A model generated the notes under the pieces. The model worked only from the letters and a program-made list of their open reading frames with translations. It was not told where the DNA came from and did no database searches. The translations under genes and the position numbers were made by a program. Source: Niallia sp052318935 (GTDB lineage Bacteria; Bacillota; Bacilli; Bacillales; Cytobacillaceae). Taken from it: DNA of 64,000 bases. Shown here piece by piece: positions 19,053-26,779 of this stretch (the first letter of the stretch is position 1; the number at the start of each line of letters is the position of its first letter). The stretch lies in the NCBI GenBank assembly GCA_052318935.1, contig JBQRKO010000018.1, one strand, 5' to 3'.

Positions 19053-19082
19053 CGGAAGCACTCAAATTACGGGTGCTTTTTC
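19053..19082 (+). terminator. Terminator after nitroreductase
   Basis: AGCACTC and GGGTGCT form a seven-pair stem with loop AAATTAC, followed by TTTTTC. Confidence 0.65.
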
Positions 19083-19245
19083 TTCATTTTTATCATAGTT
19101 GAGCGAGAAGACTCCTTCCTCAAGGAACGAAGAGAGTAGGTGGGAGATGAATCGCCTTCTTTTTTTTTGTTTAAAAGAAGATATAACTGGAACATTCGTT
19201 CTTATTTTGGTAAAATATTCTTATCAAAAGTAGGTGGTGAAACAA

Positions 19246-20451
19246 ATGCCAACCATTACGATTAAACTGCCCTTGTTTCAACCAACAAATGTGAAAGAAA
19301 AGATGTATGAAACGATGCAACAAAACTTTTCGGAAGCTTGTAATATAGCTATTCAATACAAAAAAGAACATCCTGCAGTAACAAAGTCGGAATTAGATAA
19401 AAGATTAGCTCCTATTGAACTTCCTTCTACCCTCATTCAAGAAGCTAGAAAACTAGCACTTAGTCGATACGAGGACTGGAAACAGAATGAGAAAACGAAA
19501 GGCTTTCCTTCTTTTCGCGGAAGAATATCCATTCTATTTAATAACCAGAATTGGAGGTTAAAACAGGATAATGGTTATCTTAAGTTGGGAATTCCTACAA
19601 TGGAGAAGGGAAATCTTACAATAGATAAATACGTTCCTTTAAAGACCAATGCGTATAATCATTTTTGGATTGGTTTTCTTTTGACGGGAGAAATGGACAA
19701 AAACTCTCCATTCTTTCAAGCATCCTATGACAGTATCTCCAAATTAAAAAAGGGAAACGGACAATTGTTCAATAAGAAAGGAAAATGGTATTTTTCTTTT
19801 GCGCTTTCGTTTGAATTAGAGAAAAAGTCTACAGGTACAAAATCTATTGGGGTTGATAGAGGACTAAAATATATTGCGGTAGCCGGAGATAGGGAAACAG
19901 GCAAGTATATTCATTTTAACGGAAAACAGATTGGTCATATTCGTAGGAAGTTTTTTAAACTTCGCAGAAAATTACAAAAAGCGAAAAATACGAAGGCGTT
20001 AAAACGATTAGAAAATAAAGAACAACGTATCATTCAATACTGGAATCATGTCATCTCAAAGAAAATGGTTCAGTTTGCTAAAGATTGTGGTGCTTCTATC
20101 ATTAAAATCGAAGACCTCTCTTCTATTCGTTCTATGAAAAAATATTGGAAAAAAAGCGACAGAAATATTCATTCCTGGTCTTTCTTTGACTTAGAAACAA
20201 AACTTATATACAAAGCACAATTAGCCGAGCTGGAAGTGCAAAAAGTAGATCCGTACAAAACGAGTCAAGAATGCTCCAAATGTGGACATACACAAAAAAA
20301 GAACCGTCGAGGCTCTTTGTATACAGGTTCGTGTGGATATAAACAAAATGCAGATGTCAATGCAAGTTTTGTTATATCTACACGACCATCAAAAGATATA
20401 ACTGCGGCTTTAATATCCTTCGCAAGGCTCCTGACTGAGCTGTACACCTAG
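19246..20451 (+). CDS. TnpB, RNA-guided nuclease-type transposon protein with altered zinc knuckle
   Basis: The start chosen is the ATG at 19246, after TAGGTGG; the frame is open from GTG 19234 (residue numbers below count from 19234). RuvC residues are present: D208 in GVDRGL, E293 in IKIEDLSS and D374 in QNADVNAS. The first zinc pair C347-C350 (CSKCGH) is intact. In the second pair only C367 remains, in YTGSCGY, where a Thr (364) replaces the expected Cys. TnpB nucleases cut DNA guided by an RNA from the element's right end. Loss of one zinc ligand may weaken or abolish activity. Confidence 0.85.
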   Translation: MPTITIKLPLFQPTNVKEKMYETMQQNFSEACNIAIQYKKEHPAVTKSELDKRLAPIELPSTLIQEARKLALSRYEDWKQNEKTKGFPSFRGRISILFNNQNWRLKQDNGYLKLGIPTMEKGNLTIDKYVPLKTNAYNHFWIGFLLTGEMDKNSPFFQASYDSISKLKKGNGQLFNKKGKWYFSFALSFELEKKSTGTKSIGVDRGLKYIAVAGDRETGKYIHFNGKQIGHIRRKFFKLRRKLQKAKNTKALKRLENKEQRIIQYWNHVISKKMVQFAKDCGASIIKIEDLSSIRSMKKYWKKSDRNIHSWSFFDLETKLIYKAQLAELEVQKVDPYKTSQECSKCGHTQKKNRRGSLYTGSCGYKQNADVNASFVISTRPSKDITAALISFARLLTELYT

Positions 20452-20604
20452 CTGATGATTCCCTACCGTTCTTTGTTTTAGAAACAACGTGCGGACAGGG
20501 AGGAGGTAATGGTAACACTAAAGGCACTGACGGTTAGTACCGCAGTGAAATCCCTTTGGAATCCCCTTCCTCAAAAAACGTTAGGATTTTAGGTAGGGGA
20601 GGAT
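20452..20604 (+). ncRNA. Candidate omegaRNA (reRNA) scaffold at the right end of the TnpB element
   Basis: The 150 bases after the tnpB stop contain several short inverted repeats (GGACAGGG/CCCT-type, ACGGTTAGTACCGC, and the end hairpin). In characterised elements the guide RNA overlaps the tnpB 3' end and extends to the right end, with the guide read from the flank beyond about 20604. The call rests on position, not on a covariance model. Confidence 0.45.
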
Positions 20605-20647
20605 GTCAAGAAGTTCAGGTAAATAGGAATCATTTAATATTCAATGA

Positions 20648-20926
20648 CTAATTTAAGACAAACAATGGCAGCCCTAACCCAGCTATCCATACCATGGGAA
20701 CTAAATTAATTATAATCGCTACACGCTTGCTCCGCTCTTGAAGAAACCAAGCGAAAATGGAACAAAAGACGACGGCGATTGGATATAGACCAATTCCTAC
20801 AACAAAAGCAACGTTAAAGACATGGATACCGCTGTCAAAACTCATAAATGAGAATCCAAAAACAACAAGCCAAGGTATGGTACATAGCAAATAAAAGATT
20901 TGGCTGATTACTAAAAATGTTTTCAT
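20648..20926 (-). CDS. Small membrane protein, unknown
   Basis: A 92-residue protein with about three hydrophobic helices (residues 5-27, 37-63 and 70-90) and a short charged loop QERSKR before the last. An AAGGGGG site precedes the start. I do not recognise the family. It is a single gene between the TnpB element and the first PHP-like gene, which is divergent. Confidence 0.6.
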   Translation of the reverse strand: MKTFLVISQIFYLLCTIPWLVVFGFSFMSFDSGIHVFNVAFVVGIGLYPIAVVFCSIFAWFLQERSKRVAIIINLVPMVWIAGLGLPLFVLN

Positions 20927-21081
20927 ATAATTCCCCCTTGAAATGGTTAGGTATAGGTATCATATGCTGTAAATATAACTTTAGAGCGGGAAATGAAAAA
21001 AAGGAATATGTCCATAGAATAAAACAAAAGAGGGAAACAGGAAAGCCTTCCTAAACTGATAAATTTTCTAACAATATCAAT

Positions 21082-21120
21082 ATAGTAAGTTAAACTACTA
21101 AATAACCTTTAACTTACTAT
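21082..21120. promoter_or_regulatory. Perfect 13-bp inverted repeat upstream of PHP-like gene
   Basis: ATAGTAAGTTAAA and TTTAACTTACTAT flank a 13-base loop, about 95 bases before the promoter of the 21296 gene. It has no T-run; its function is unknown. Confidence 0.4.
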
Positions 21121-21193
21121 TATTTGAAAATTACTTAAACTTAACGTTTTACATAAAATCACAAAAAAATGTAACATTCAACAAAATTTCCTC

Positions 21194-21266
21194 TTTATTC
21201 TAAAAAAAATCACTGTTATAATTAACCTAACCTAATAGTTCTGTAAAAAGAACGATAACGTTCTTT
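21194..21266 (+). promoter_or_regulatory. Promoter with SinR-box palindrome, upstream of PHP-like gene 1
   Basis: TTTATT (21194-21199) and TATAAT (21217-21222) are 17 bases apart. Sixteen bases further, GTTCTGTAAAAAGAAC (21238-21253) is a near-perfect palindrome of the SinR consensus GTTCTYT. A third half-site GTTCTTT follows at 21260-21266. The layout places the boxes just after the expected start of transcription, as in a repressed promoter. The 24373 promoter has the same layout. Confidence 0.65.
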
Positions 21267-21295
21267 GTTAGCGACAAACGAAAAGAGGTTTTGTA

Positions 21296-22054
21296 GTGAT
21301 TGATATAAATTGTCATTTATTATCGAATATAAAGCAGCCAGTTAAAAATTTTACAGAAAGCATCTCTATGGCTAGAAAGGCTGCGGAACAAGGTATTCGA
21401 TTTTTGATCGCCACACCAACTTTAACGATAAATGATTCAAAGGATAATATTATTAACCAGGTGAAGGAGCTCAATATTAAATTGAAAGAGGAAGGTTTAG
21501 ATATCACCATCCTTGCTGGTGCTGAAACTACAATGAATGATTCCTTTGTACGCCAAGTGAAAGAAAAGAAATTTATTCCGCTTAATCTAGAAAGCCCGTA
21601 TCTGCTTATTAATATGTCATCAGAAGAAATACCTCATAATATAACTGAAATCATTTTTGAGTTGCAAATTCTTGGTTATCAAATTATTTTAGCAAATCCT
21701 GAACTGAATCTTCACTTTAGGAAAAATCCAATGGAGTTATATCATTTAGTGAGACAGGGTGTTCTTACACAAATATCTGCAGCAAGCATCATTGGAAAAA
21801 ATGGATGGAAAGTTCAGAAAGTAACTGAACAATTAATTAAAAGGCAAATGACTCATTTTATTGCTAGCAGCGCTCAAAATGATAATGGCTTGTGGCTAGA
21901 AAAGGCTTATAACTATATAAGAAAACATTACGGCAGTGACCAAGCATTGTTTTATATGGAAAATGCCCAAGCAGTCATTGAAAAGAATAATATATATACT
22001 GATCAGCCGATAAAACCCAATAGTCGAAAACTGTCTCGATATTTTAGGGGTTAA
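21296..22054 (+). CDS. Catalytically degenerate PHP (CpsB/YwqE-like) protein 1
   Basis: The 252-residue protein aligns over its length with the PHP tyrosine phosphatase at 29365-30129. The metal-binding positions are lost: HCH is NCH, the DDG after it is missing, TPHH is TPTL, GQEV is GAET, VHPER is ANPEL and SDAHN is SSAQN. A fold retained without its metal centre suggests a binding or regulatory pseudoenzyme. It starts at GTG after AAAGAGG and its product begins VIDINCHLLS. Two SinI-like microgenes follow on the same strand. Regulation by a SinR-type protein is suggested by the upstream palindrome. Confidence 0.85.
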   Translation: MIDINCHLLSNIKQPVKNFTESISMARKAAEQGIRFLIATPTLTINDSKDNIINQVKELNIKLKEEGLDITILAGAETTMNDSFVRQVKEKKFIPLNLESPYLLINMSSEEIPHNITEIIFELQILGYQIILANPELNLHFRKNPMELYHLVRQGVLTQISAASIIGKNGWKVQKVTEQLIKRQMTHFIASSAQNDNGLWLEKAYNYIRKHYGSDQALFYMENAQAVIEKNNIYTDQPIKPNSRKLSRYFRG

Positions 22055-22261
22055 ATGTTCTTTATAACGAAAAATCCCTGTTCATTTTATAAAAAATCTT
22101 ATCTTATCATTCTTTTTTAAGAATTTTTTGTTTAATTATGACTCTTTGTCATAATCAGTGTTCAACATTCTTTTAATCTAGCAAGTCATTATATTAGAAA
22201 TAAAGGATCTTTTTGATAATATGGAACAATTAAAAAAAAGACATATTGCATAGGAGGATTT

Positions 22262-22393
22262 ATGGACAAGCAAAAGATAATAGATATTGAAGAATTGGAC
22301 AGTGAATGGATAGATCTTATTCTATATGCTCTTGAAATGGGATTATCACCGGAAAAGGTAAGAGAGTTCCTAAATGACATGAAAAAAATATAA
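22262..22393 (+). CDS. SinI-like microprotein, copy 1
   Basis: A 43-residue ORF reads MDKQKIIDIE, ELDSEWIDLILYALEMGLS, PEKVREFLNDMKKI. The core L-D-x-E-W-x-x-L-I..A..x-G-L-S-P-E-x-V-R-x-F-L is the SinI domain. The site TAGGAGG lies before the ATG. It follows the degenerate PHP gene on the same strand by 207 bases; a single GTTCTTT lies just after that gene's stop. SinI-type proteins antagonise SinR by forming a heterodimer; the partner here is unknown. Confidence 0.8.
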   Translation: MDKQKIIDIEELDSEWIDLILYALEMGLSPEKVREFLNDMKKI

Positions 22394-22506
22394 TTCTCTT
22401 AGAATGAGAGATACTGTACTTTTTTAGTTTTTAAATGGTACAAAAACGTTTAAAAATATACAAAAATGGAACAATTAAAAAAAAGACATATTGCATAGGA
22501 GGATTT

Positions 22507-22653
22507 ATGGACAAGCAAAAGATAATAGATATTGAAGAATTGGACAGTGAATGGATAGATCTTATTCTATATGCTCTTGAAATGGGATTATCACCGGAAA
22601 AGGTAAGAGAGTTCCTAAATGACATGAAAAAAAATATAATTCTCTTAGAATGA
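22507..22653 (+). CDS. SinI-like microprotein, copy 2 with altered C-terminus
   Basis: This is identical to copy 1 up to NDMKK. An eighth A in the tract (seven in copy 1) shifts the frame, so the protein ends NIILLE rather than I and has 48 residues. The frame is open upstream to 22435, but the site TAGGAGG and identity with copy 1 fix the start at 22507. The first 40 residues carry the complete SinI domain. Confidence 0.8.
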   Translation: MDKQKIIDIEELDSEWIDLILYALEMGLSPEKVREFLNDMKKNIILLE

Positions 22654-22783
22654 GAGATACTGTACTTTTTTAGTTTTTAAATGGTACAAAAACGTTTAAA
22701 AATATACAAAAAAGGAAGACGACTAAAGCCTTCCTCTAACTTATAAATTTATACAACCTAACTTGTTGCGTTGGCTTGTTTTG

Positions 22784-23809
22784 CTAGTAGACACTTTCCC
22801 GTTCCCTGTAAGATTTCTTTCTGAAATTTCCTAAAAACAACACATTCGTTACTGGAGATTGTTTACTCAACTTATAAAAAATCAGAGGAGCAGCAAGTCC
22901 AATCAAAGTAAACAGCAGCCAGTCGTAACTTGGCCACTCTAAAGCAATTAATCTATTAATAGGCATGTGCAAATACATAATTGGCATCGTCACTTTGCCG
23001 AGATGAGCGATGAGATTTACACCTGGTATTTTTTCTAACCAATAGCAGAACAAGAGCAGTGTTAAACTAAAGGTTATTGGAATCAATAAGTCTAAAACAA
23101 TATTCGTATATCCATGGAATTTCATATCAAGTTTATAATCATAGATGTTAAAACGCTCGCCTAAAAGTAATAGAAAAGAAAGAGAAATGATACTAATGGA
23201 CATATAACGATTTTGGAAAAAGTCTTTTGCAAATGTTTTTAAATACCAACCGAACGCCACATAAGCAAGTGCCAGCAGGGCTACATCTGCATTTAACGGA
23301 AAAGCAAAATCCTTTGATACCAAACTTGCTTCGATATGTGCCAGTATATAACATAATGCAACGATCGATATCCTAATAATATGTGATTTAAAAAGTAACA
23401 AGATCCCGGCAAATAAAATCTGCGTAACAAATAAGCAAGTAACAAACCAAAATACAGCGAAATAGTTAGTCAACACTTGTCCACCATAAAATAGGTTATA
23501 AAAATCTTTATAAGCATCTATTAAACGAAATTCATTCGTCATGATATTAACGAATTGATAAACAATAAAAAGGGATATTCCAAATGAAACATAAGGAATC
23601 AGCAATCTTTTCGTAAACTTTTTAAGCCAAGCCACAAAGTCCGTTGTGTTTGAAATTTCCTTGAATGTATAGCCGCTCAGAATAAAGAATAACGGCATAT
23701 GAAACCAATAGAAGTAATGCTGCGCAATGTCGTTACTCGTATGGCCCATGATGACAAGTATGATCCCTATCCCTTTCGCCATATCAATCCAAGTTTCTCG
23801 TTTATTCAT
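22784..23809 (-). CDS. Acyltransferase-3 family membrane protein
   Basis: About 341 residues from the ATG at 23809, chosen for the site AAAGGAG and because MNKRETWIDMAKGIGIILVI is the family start; the frame is open to 23863. It has the Acyl_transf_3 pattern (about ten membrane helices, the H of MGHTS near residue 24, FWFHMPLFFILSGY-type motif). Members O-acetylate surface polysaccharides or lipids. Its position next to the exopolysaccharide region suggests acetylation of that polymer; this is inference. Confidence 0.85.
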   Translation of the reverse strand: MNKRETWIDMAKGIGIILVIMGHTSNDIAQHYFYWFHMPLFFILSGYTFKEISNTTDFVAWLKKFTKRLLIPYVSFGISLFIVYQFVNIMTNEFRLIDAYKDFYNLFYGGQVLTNYFAVFWFVTCLFVTQILFAGILLLFKSHIIRISIVALCYILAHIEASLVSKDFAFPLNADVALLALAYVAFGWYLKTFAKDFFQNRYMSISIISLSFLLLLGERFNIYDYKLDMKFHGYTNIVLDLLIPITFSLTLLLFCYWLEKIPGVNLIAHLGKVTMPIMYLHMPINRLIALEWPSYDWLLFTLIGLAAPLIFYKLSKQSPVTNVLFLGNFRKKSYRERESVY

Positions 23810-24081
23810 GAAAAATAACAACTCCTTTGGAAAGTTATTTAACAGTCTAACAAATAAATGCAATCATGCAAAAAAGGGAAAAGATGGATAAGGGAAGATG
23901 ATACTACTGCATATGGAAAATTTTAGGTAGTTTCAAGCCGATATAACCATTCGAAAAAAGAAGCTTATACAACTTAGTAGACATAATGTCATAATGAAAA
24001 ATAGGTGTTAATGAGGAATTTTGAGAAAAATGTTGGTAAAAACACAGTGGAAGGGCTGGGAACAGGTACCTAAATTTAAAA

Positions 24082-24235
24082 GGCTGTTTTCGTATAGATT
24101 GCTTTTAAACTCGCAGCCTGAATACACTTCGTCCGTTTAGTGAGCGCCGAGCCTTCTCGTCGCATACGCTCTGCTTAAGTCTCGTCTTTCTCCCATTTTT
24201 TTACGTGAAAAACAACAAACTTTGAGAAAACAGCC
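24082..24235 (-). repeat. Dispersed palindromic element, GGCTGTTTTCG family
   Basis: It runs from GGCTGTTTTCGTATAGATTG to TTTGAGAAAACAGCC. The core is like that of the 18048 copy in reverse orientation, with a shorter and diverged right half. Confidence 0.75.
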
Positions 24236-24289
24236 ATTTAAAAAAACTCGATATTTAGCAATAAAAAAATAATTCGACAAAACATTCTC

Positions 24290-24362
24290 TTTATTCTAAA
24301 AATAATCCTTGCTATAATTAATTTCATCAAGTAGTTCTTTAAAAAGAACACATGTATTCTTT
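24290..24362 (+). promoter_or_regulatory. Promoter with perfect SinR-box palindrome, upstream of PHP-like gene 2
   Basis: TTTATT (24290-24295) and TATAAT (24313-24318) are 17 bases apart. GTTCTTTAAAAAGAAC (24334-24349) is a perfect palindrome of GTTCTTT with a two-base centre. ATTCTTT follows at 24356-24362. The spacing from the -10 box (16 bases) is the same as at the 21296 gene, although the bases between differ. Confidence 0.7.
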
Positions 24363-24390
24363 TTAACTGCGAATGAAGGGAAGGTTTGTA

Positions 24391-25140
24391 GTGATTGATA
24401 TAAGTTGTCATTTATTATCGGATAATGAGAGAGATAGAAATTTTGCAGAAAGCATTTCTATAGCTAAAAAGGCTGCGGAACAAGGTATTCGATTTATGAT
24501 TGCTACACCATCTTTAACGATCAATGAATCAAAGGAAGAAATTATTCTTCAGGTGGAGGAGCTGAATGCTAAATTAAAAGATGAAGAATTGGATATCACC
24601 ATCCTTGCCGGTGCCGAAGCTACAATGAATGATTCGTTTGTACGCCAAGTGAAAGAAAAGAAATTTATTCCGCTAAATATAGAAAGTCCATATCTACTTA
24701 TTACCATACCACCAGAAGAACTACCTCACTATTTAACTGACACCATCTATGATCTGCAAATGCTCGGTTATCAAATTATTTTGGCAAACCCTGAACTTAA
24801 TCCTAACTTTATAAAAAATCCTATAGAATTATATCATTTAGTAAGAATGGGTGTTCTTACACAAATATCAGCAGCAAGCATTATTGGGAAAAATGGATGG
24901 AAAGTTCAAAAAGTAGCCGCACAATTCATTAAAGGGCAAATGACTCATTTTATTGCCAGTGGCGCTCAAAGTGACAAAGACTTATGGCTAGAAAAAGCAT
25001 ACACCTATATAAGAAAACACTACGGAAGCGACCAAGTATTTTATTATATGGATAATGCTCAGGCAGTTATTGAAAATCATAATATTCATACTCGGGAGCC
25101 AGTTAAACCCAAGAAACGAAATCTTACTACGTTATTTTAG
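24391..25140 (+). CDS. Catalytically degenerate PHP (CpsB/YwqE-like) protein 2
   Basis: About 249 residues from GTG 24391, chosen because the product then starts VIDISCHLLS like its paralogue and a GAAGGGAAGG site lies before it; the frame is open to 24373. It is a close paralogue of the 21296 product. The metal ligands are again replaced: HCH is SCH, TPHH is TPSL, GQEV is GAEA, HPER is NPEL and SDAHN is SGAQS. Residues that are not ligands, such as QISAASIIGKNGWKVQK, are kept in both copies, so the pair is under some constraint. No SinI-like gene follows this copy. Confidence 0.85.
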   Translation: MIDISCHLLSDNERDRNFAESISIAKKAAEQGIRFMIATPSLTINESKEEIILQVEELNAKLKDEELDITILAGAEATMNDSFVRQVKEKKFIPLNIESPYLLITIPPEELPHYLTDTIYDLQMLGYQIILANPELNPNFIKNPIELYHLVRMGVLTQISAASIIGKNGWKVQKVAAQFIKGQMTHFIASGAQSDKDLWLEKAYTYIRKHYGSDQVFYYMDNAQAVIENHNIHTREPVKPKKRNLTTLF

Positions 25141-25258
25141 AATGGGGTGTGATGAATAACGGGAAAACATTACTTTATTTGTTGCGAGCAAAAATCAAAA
25201 AAAAGAAGATGACTTTAACTTATCCTTCCCAAATGACCACTCTATTTAAAGAGTTAAG

Positions 25259-25295
25259 ATCCCACCTCCACGCAAAGTGTAGGTGGGATTTTTTA
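25259..25295 (+). terminator. Terminator 1 between PHP-like gene 2 and glycosyltransferase
   Basis: ATCCCACCT pairs with AGGTGGGAT across a 13-base loop and is followed by six T. Confidence 0.85.
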
Positions 25296-25325
25296 GTTGG
25301 ATGGGGTAGAGTCCCATAGCCATTA

Positions 25326-25370
25326 AGCTAACGAAAGTTATGTTCTATTCACCTTTCGTTAGCTTTTTTC
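25326..25370 (+). terminator. Terminator 2, AGCTAACGAAAG stem
   Basis: AGCTAACGAAAG pairs perfectly with CTTTCGTTAGCT and is followed by a T-run. Two strong terminators in tandem insulate the exopolysaccharide region from upstream transcription. Confidence 0.85.
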
Positions 25371-25582
25371 TATCTCATTTCATACCATTTATTTATGAAA
25401 AGTCGATAACTAAAAAAGCTTTTTTTTGAAGGTTTCGATATCTACATAATTATGTAATACATTATCTTTATCAAAATTTTACAATAAAAGGGTATGGAAA
25501 AAACAAAACTTTAGTATGGTAATCTTTGATTCAAAAAATTATCTAGATATGTTGATTATGTATGATAAAGGAAGAATATTGA

Positions 25583-26710
25583 ATGAATATCTGTATAGTA
25601 AATCATAATTTTAAATTAGGCGGAGTTCAAAGAGTGGCAATAGAGTTAGCGAATTCATTCCAAAAAGAAAATCATCATGTAACATTAATTGATTTTTCTG
25701 GTGAAAATAAGTTTTATTATGATTTAGCTGTTGGAATCAAGACACCTTGCGTAATAAGACGTAGAAAAATGACTAGGAAGATACTAAGGAAAGCCTTATA
25801 TGTTAAATATAAGATAAATAGAACTCCTTTACATACAGTTAGGTTGTATAAAGAACAGGTAGAAGATATAATTAAATACCTAAAGAAAAGTAATCATGAA
25901 GTTCTAATACTTTGTCAAGGAATATTAACTGCATTAATACCAGTAATAAAGGAACAGATACCCGGGATAAAAATAGTAACTTGGCAGCATAATGATTATG
26001 ATGTTTATACAAAGCAATATTATAAAGAAATTATTAATGACTATTTAAAAGGTATTGAGTTAGCAGATTTGGTTGTATGCTTAACAGCTGCAGATATTGA
26101 TAAATTTAAGAAAATAAACTTTAAATCTTGTAATATATATAACCCTTTAACCATATCGAAACCTAGAATTAGTGAATTAAATCAAAAAAATATTGTATTT
26201 GTCGGTAGGTTGAGCATAGAACAAAAAGGTTTAGATTATTTAATCGAAATAGCTAAGGAACTAGAAGAAGAATGGACAATAACAGTTGCAGGTGATGGGG
26301 AAGATAAAGAAAAATTTATTCAGTTGATTAAGAAAAACAAGCTAGAAAATAAAATAATTTTAAAAGGACCTTTAAAAAGTGCAGAAATGCAGGAATTATA
26401 TTATGGAGGTTCTATATTAATATCAACATCAAGATGGGAAGGATTTGGATTAGTCATTACAGAAGCAATGGCTTGCGGTTTACCAATTATTAGTTTTAAA
26501 AATTTAGGACCAACAGAAATTTTAAAAAATGGAGATTGTGGAATTTTAATTGATCAATATGATATAGAAAGCTTTGTTTCTAAATTAAAACGACTAATGG
26601 AGAATAAGAGGCATAGAGAATTATTGCAAAAAAAGAGCTTAGAACGAGTAAAAGATTTTAATATAAATGTTATTTCAAATAAATGGATTTCTAAGTTAAA
26701 GGCACTTTGA
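25583..26710 (+). CDS. Glycosyltransferase family 4
   Basis: The 375-residue protein is a GT-B enzyme: N-terminal NHNFKLGGVQRVAIELA for the acceptor domain, then VFVGRLSIEQKGLDYLIE and the EGFGLVITEAMACGLPII motif, whose first Glu (E-x7-E) contacts the sugar nucleotide. It probably adds a sugar to the exopolysaccharide repeat unit on the cytoplasmic face. It stands alone upstream of the main operon, and a convergent gene lies between. The ribosome binding site is AAAGGAAG. Confidence 0.85.
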   Translation: MNICIVNHNFKLGGVQRVAIELANSFQKENHHVTLIDFSGENKFYYDLAVGIKTPCVIRRRKMTRKILRKALYVKYKINRTPLHTVRLYKEQVEDIIKYLKKSNHEVLILCQGILTALIPVIKEQIPGIKIVTWQHNDYDVYTKQYYKEIINDYLKGIELADLVVCLTAADIDKFKKINFKSCNIYNPLTISKPRISELNQKNIVFVGRLSIEQKGLDYLIEIAKELEEEWTITVAGDGEDKEKFIQLIKKNKLENKIILKGPLKSAEMQELYYGGSILISTSRWEGFGLVITEAMACGLPIISFKNLGPTEILKNGDCGILIDQYDIESFVSKLKRLMENKRHRELLQKKSLERVKDFNINVISNKWISKLKAL

Positions 26711-26729
26711 TTTTTGAACCCCTAGGGAT

Positions 26730-26776
26730 CTGACTAAAAGTGCCTGTCCTTAAATTATTGGGGAAAGGCACCTTCA
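26730..26776. terminator. Bidirectional hairpin between convergent genes
   Basis: GTGCCTgtCC and GGggaaAGGCAC form an imperfect stem between the glycosyltransferase and the SGNH-like gene. There is no long T-run, so its strength is uncertain. Confidence 0.5.
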
Positions 26777-26779
26777 TTC

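Larger units (their letters stand above)
19111..20604 (+). mobile_element. IS200/IS605-type element with tnpB only (IS1341-like)
   Basis: The element has a tnpB gene and no tnpA. The left end (19111-19150, ACTCCTTCCTC..GGTGGGAG) and right end (20561-20604, CCCCTTCCTC..GTAGGGGAGG) share a similar subterminal hairpin, as is typical for IS605-group ends. Boundaries are approximate because IS605 elements make no target duplication. Confidence 0.7.
22221..22711 (+). repeat. 245-bp tandem duplication containing the SinI-like microgene
   Basis: Unit 1 runs from 22221 to 22465 and unit 2 from 22466 to about 22711, with matching bases ATGGAACAATT at both starts and AATATACAAAAA at both ends. The only clear difference is one extra A in a poly-A tract near the end of the gene. 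The unit includes ribosome binding site, gene and downstream sequence. Confidence 0.9.

Noticed and set aside
22221..22711. Tandem repeat as CRISPR-like array
   Set aside because: Two 245-bp units that contain a gene, with no short repeats or spacers.
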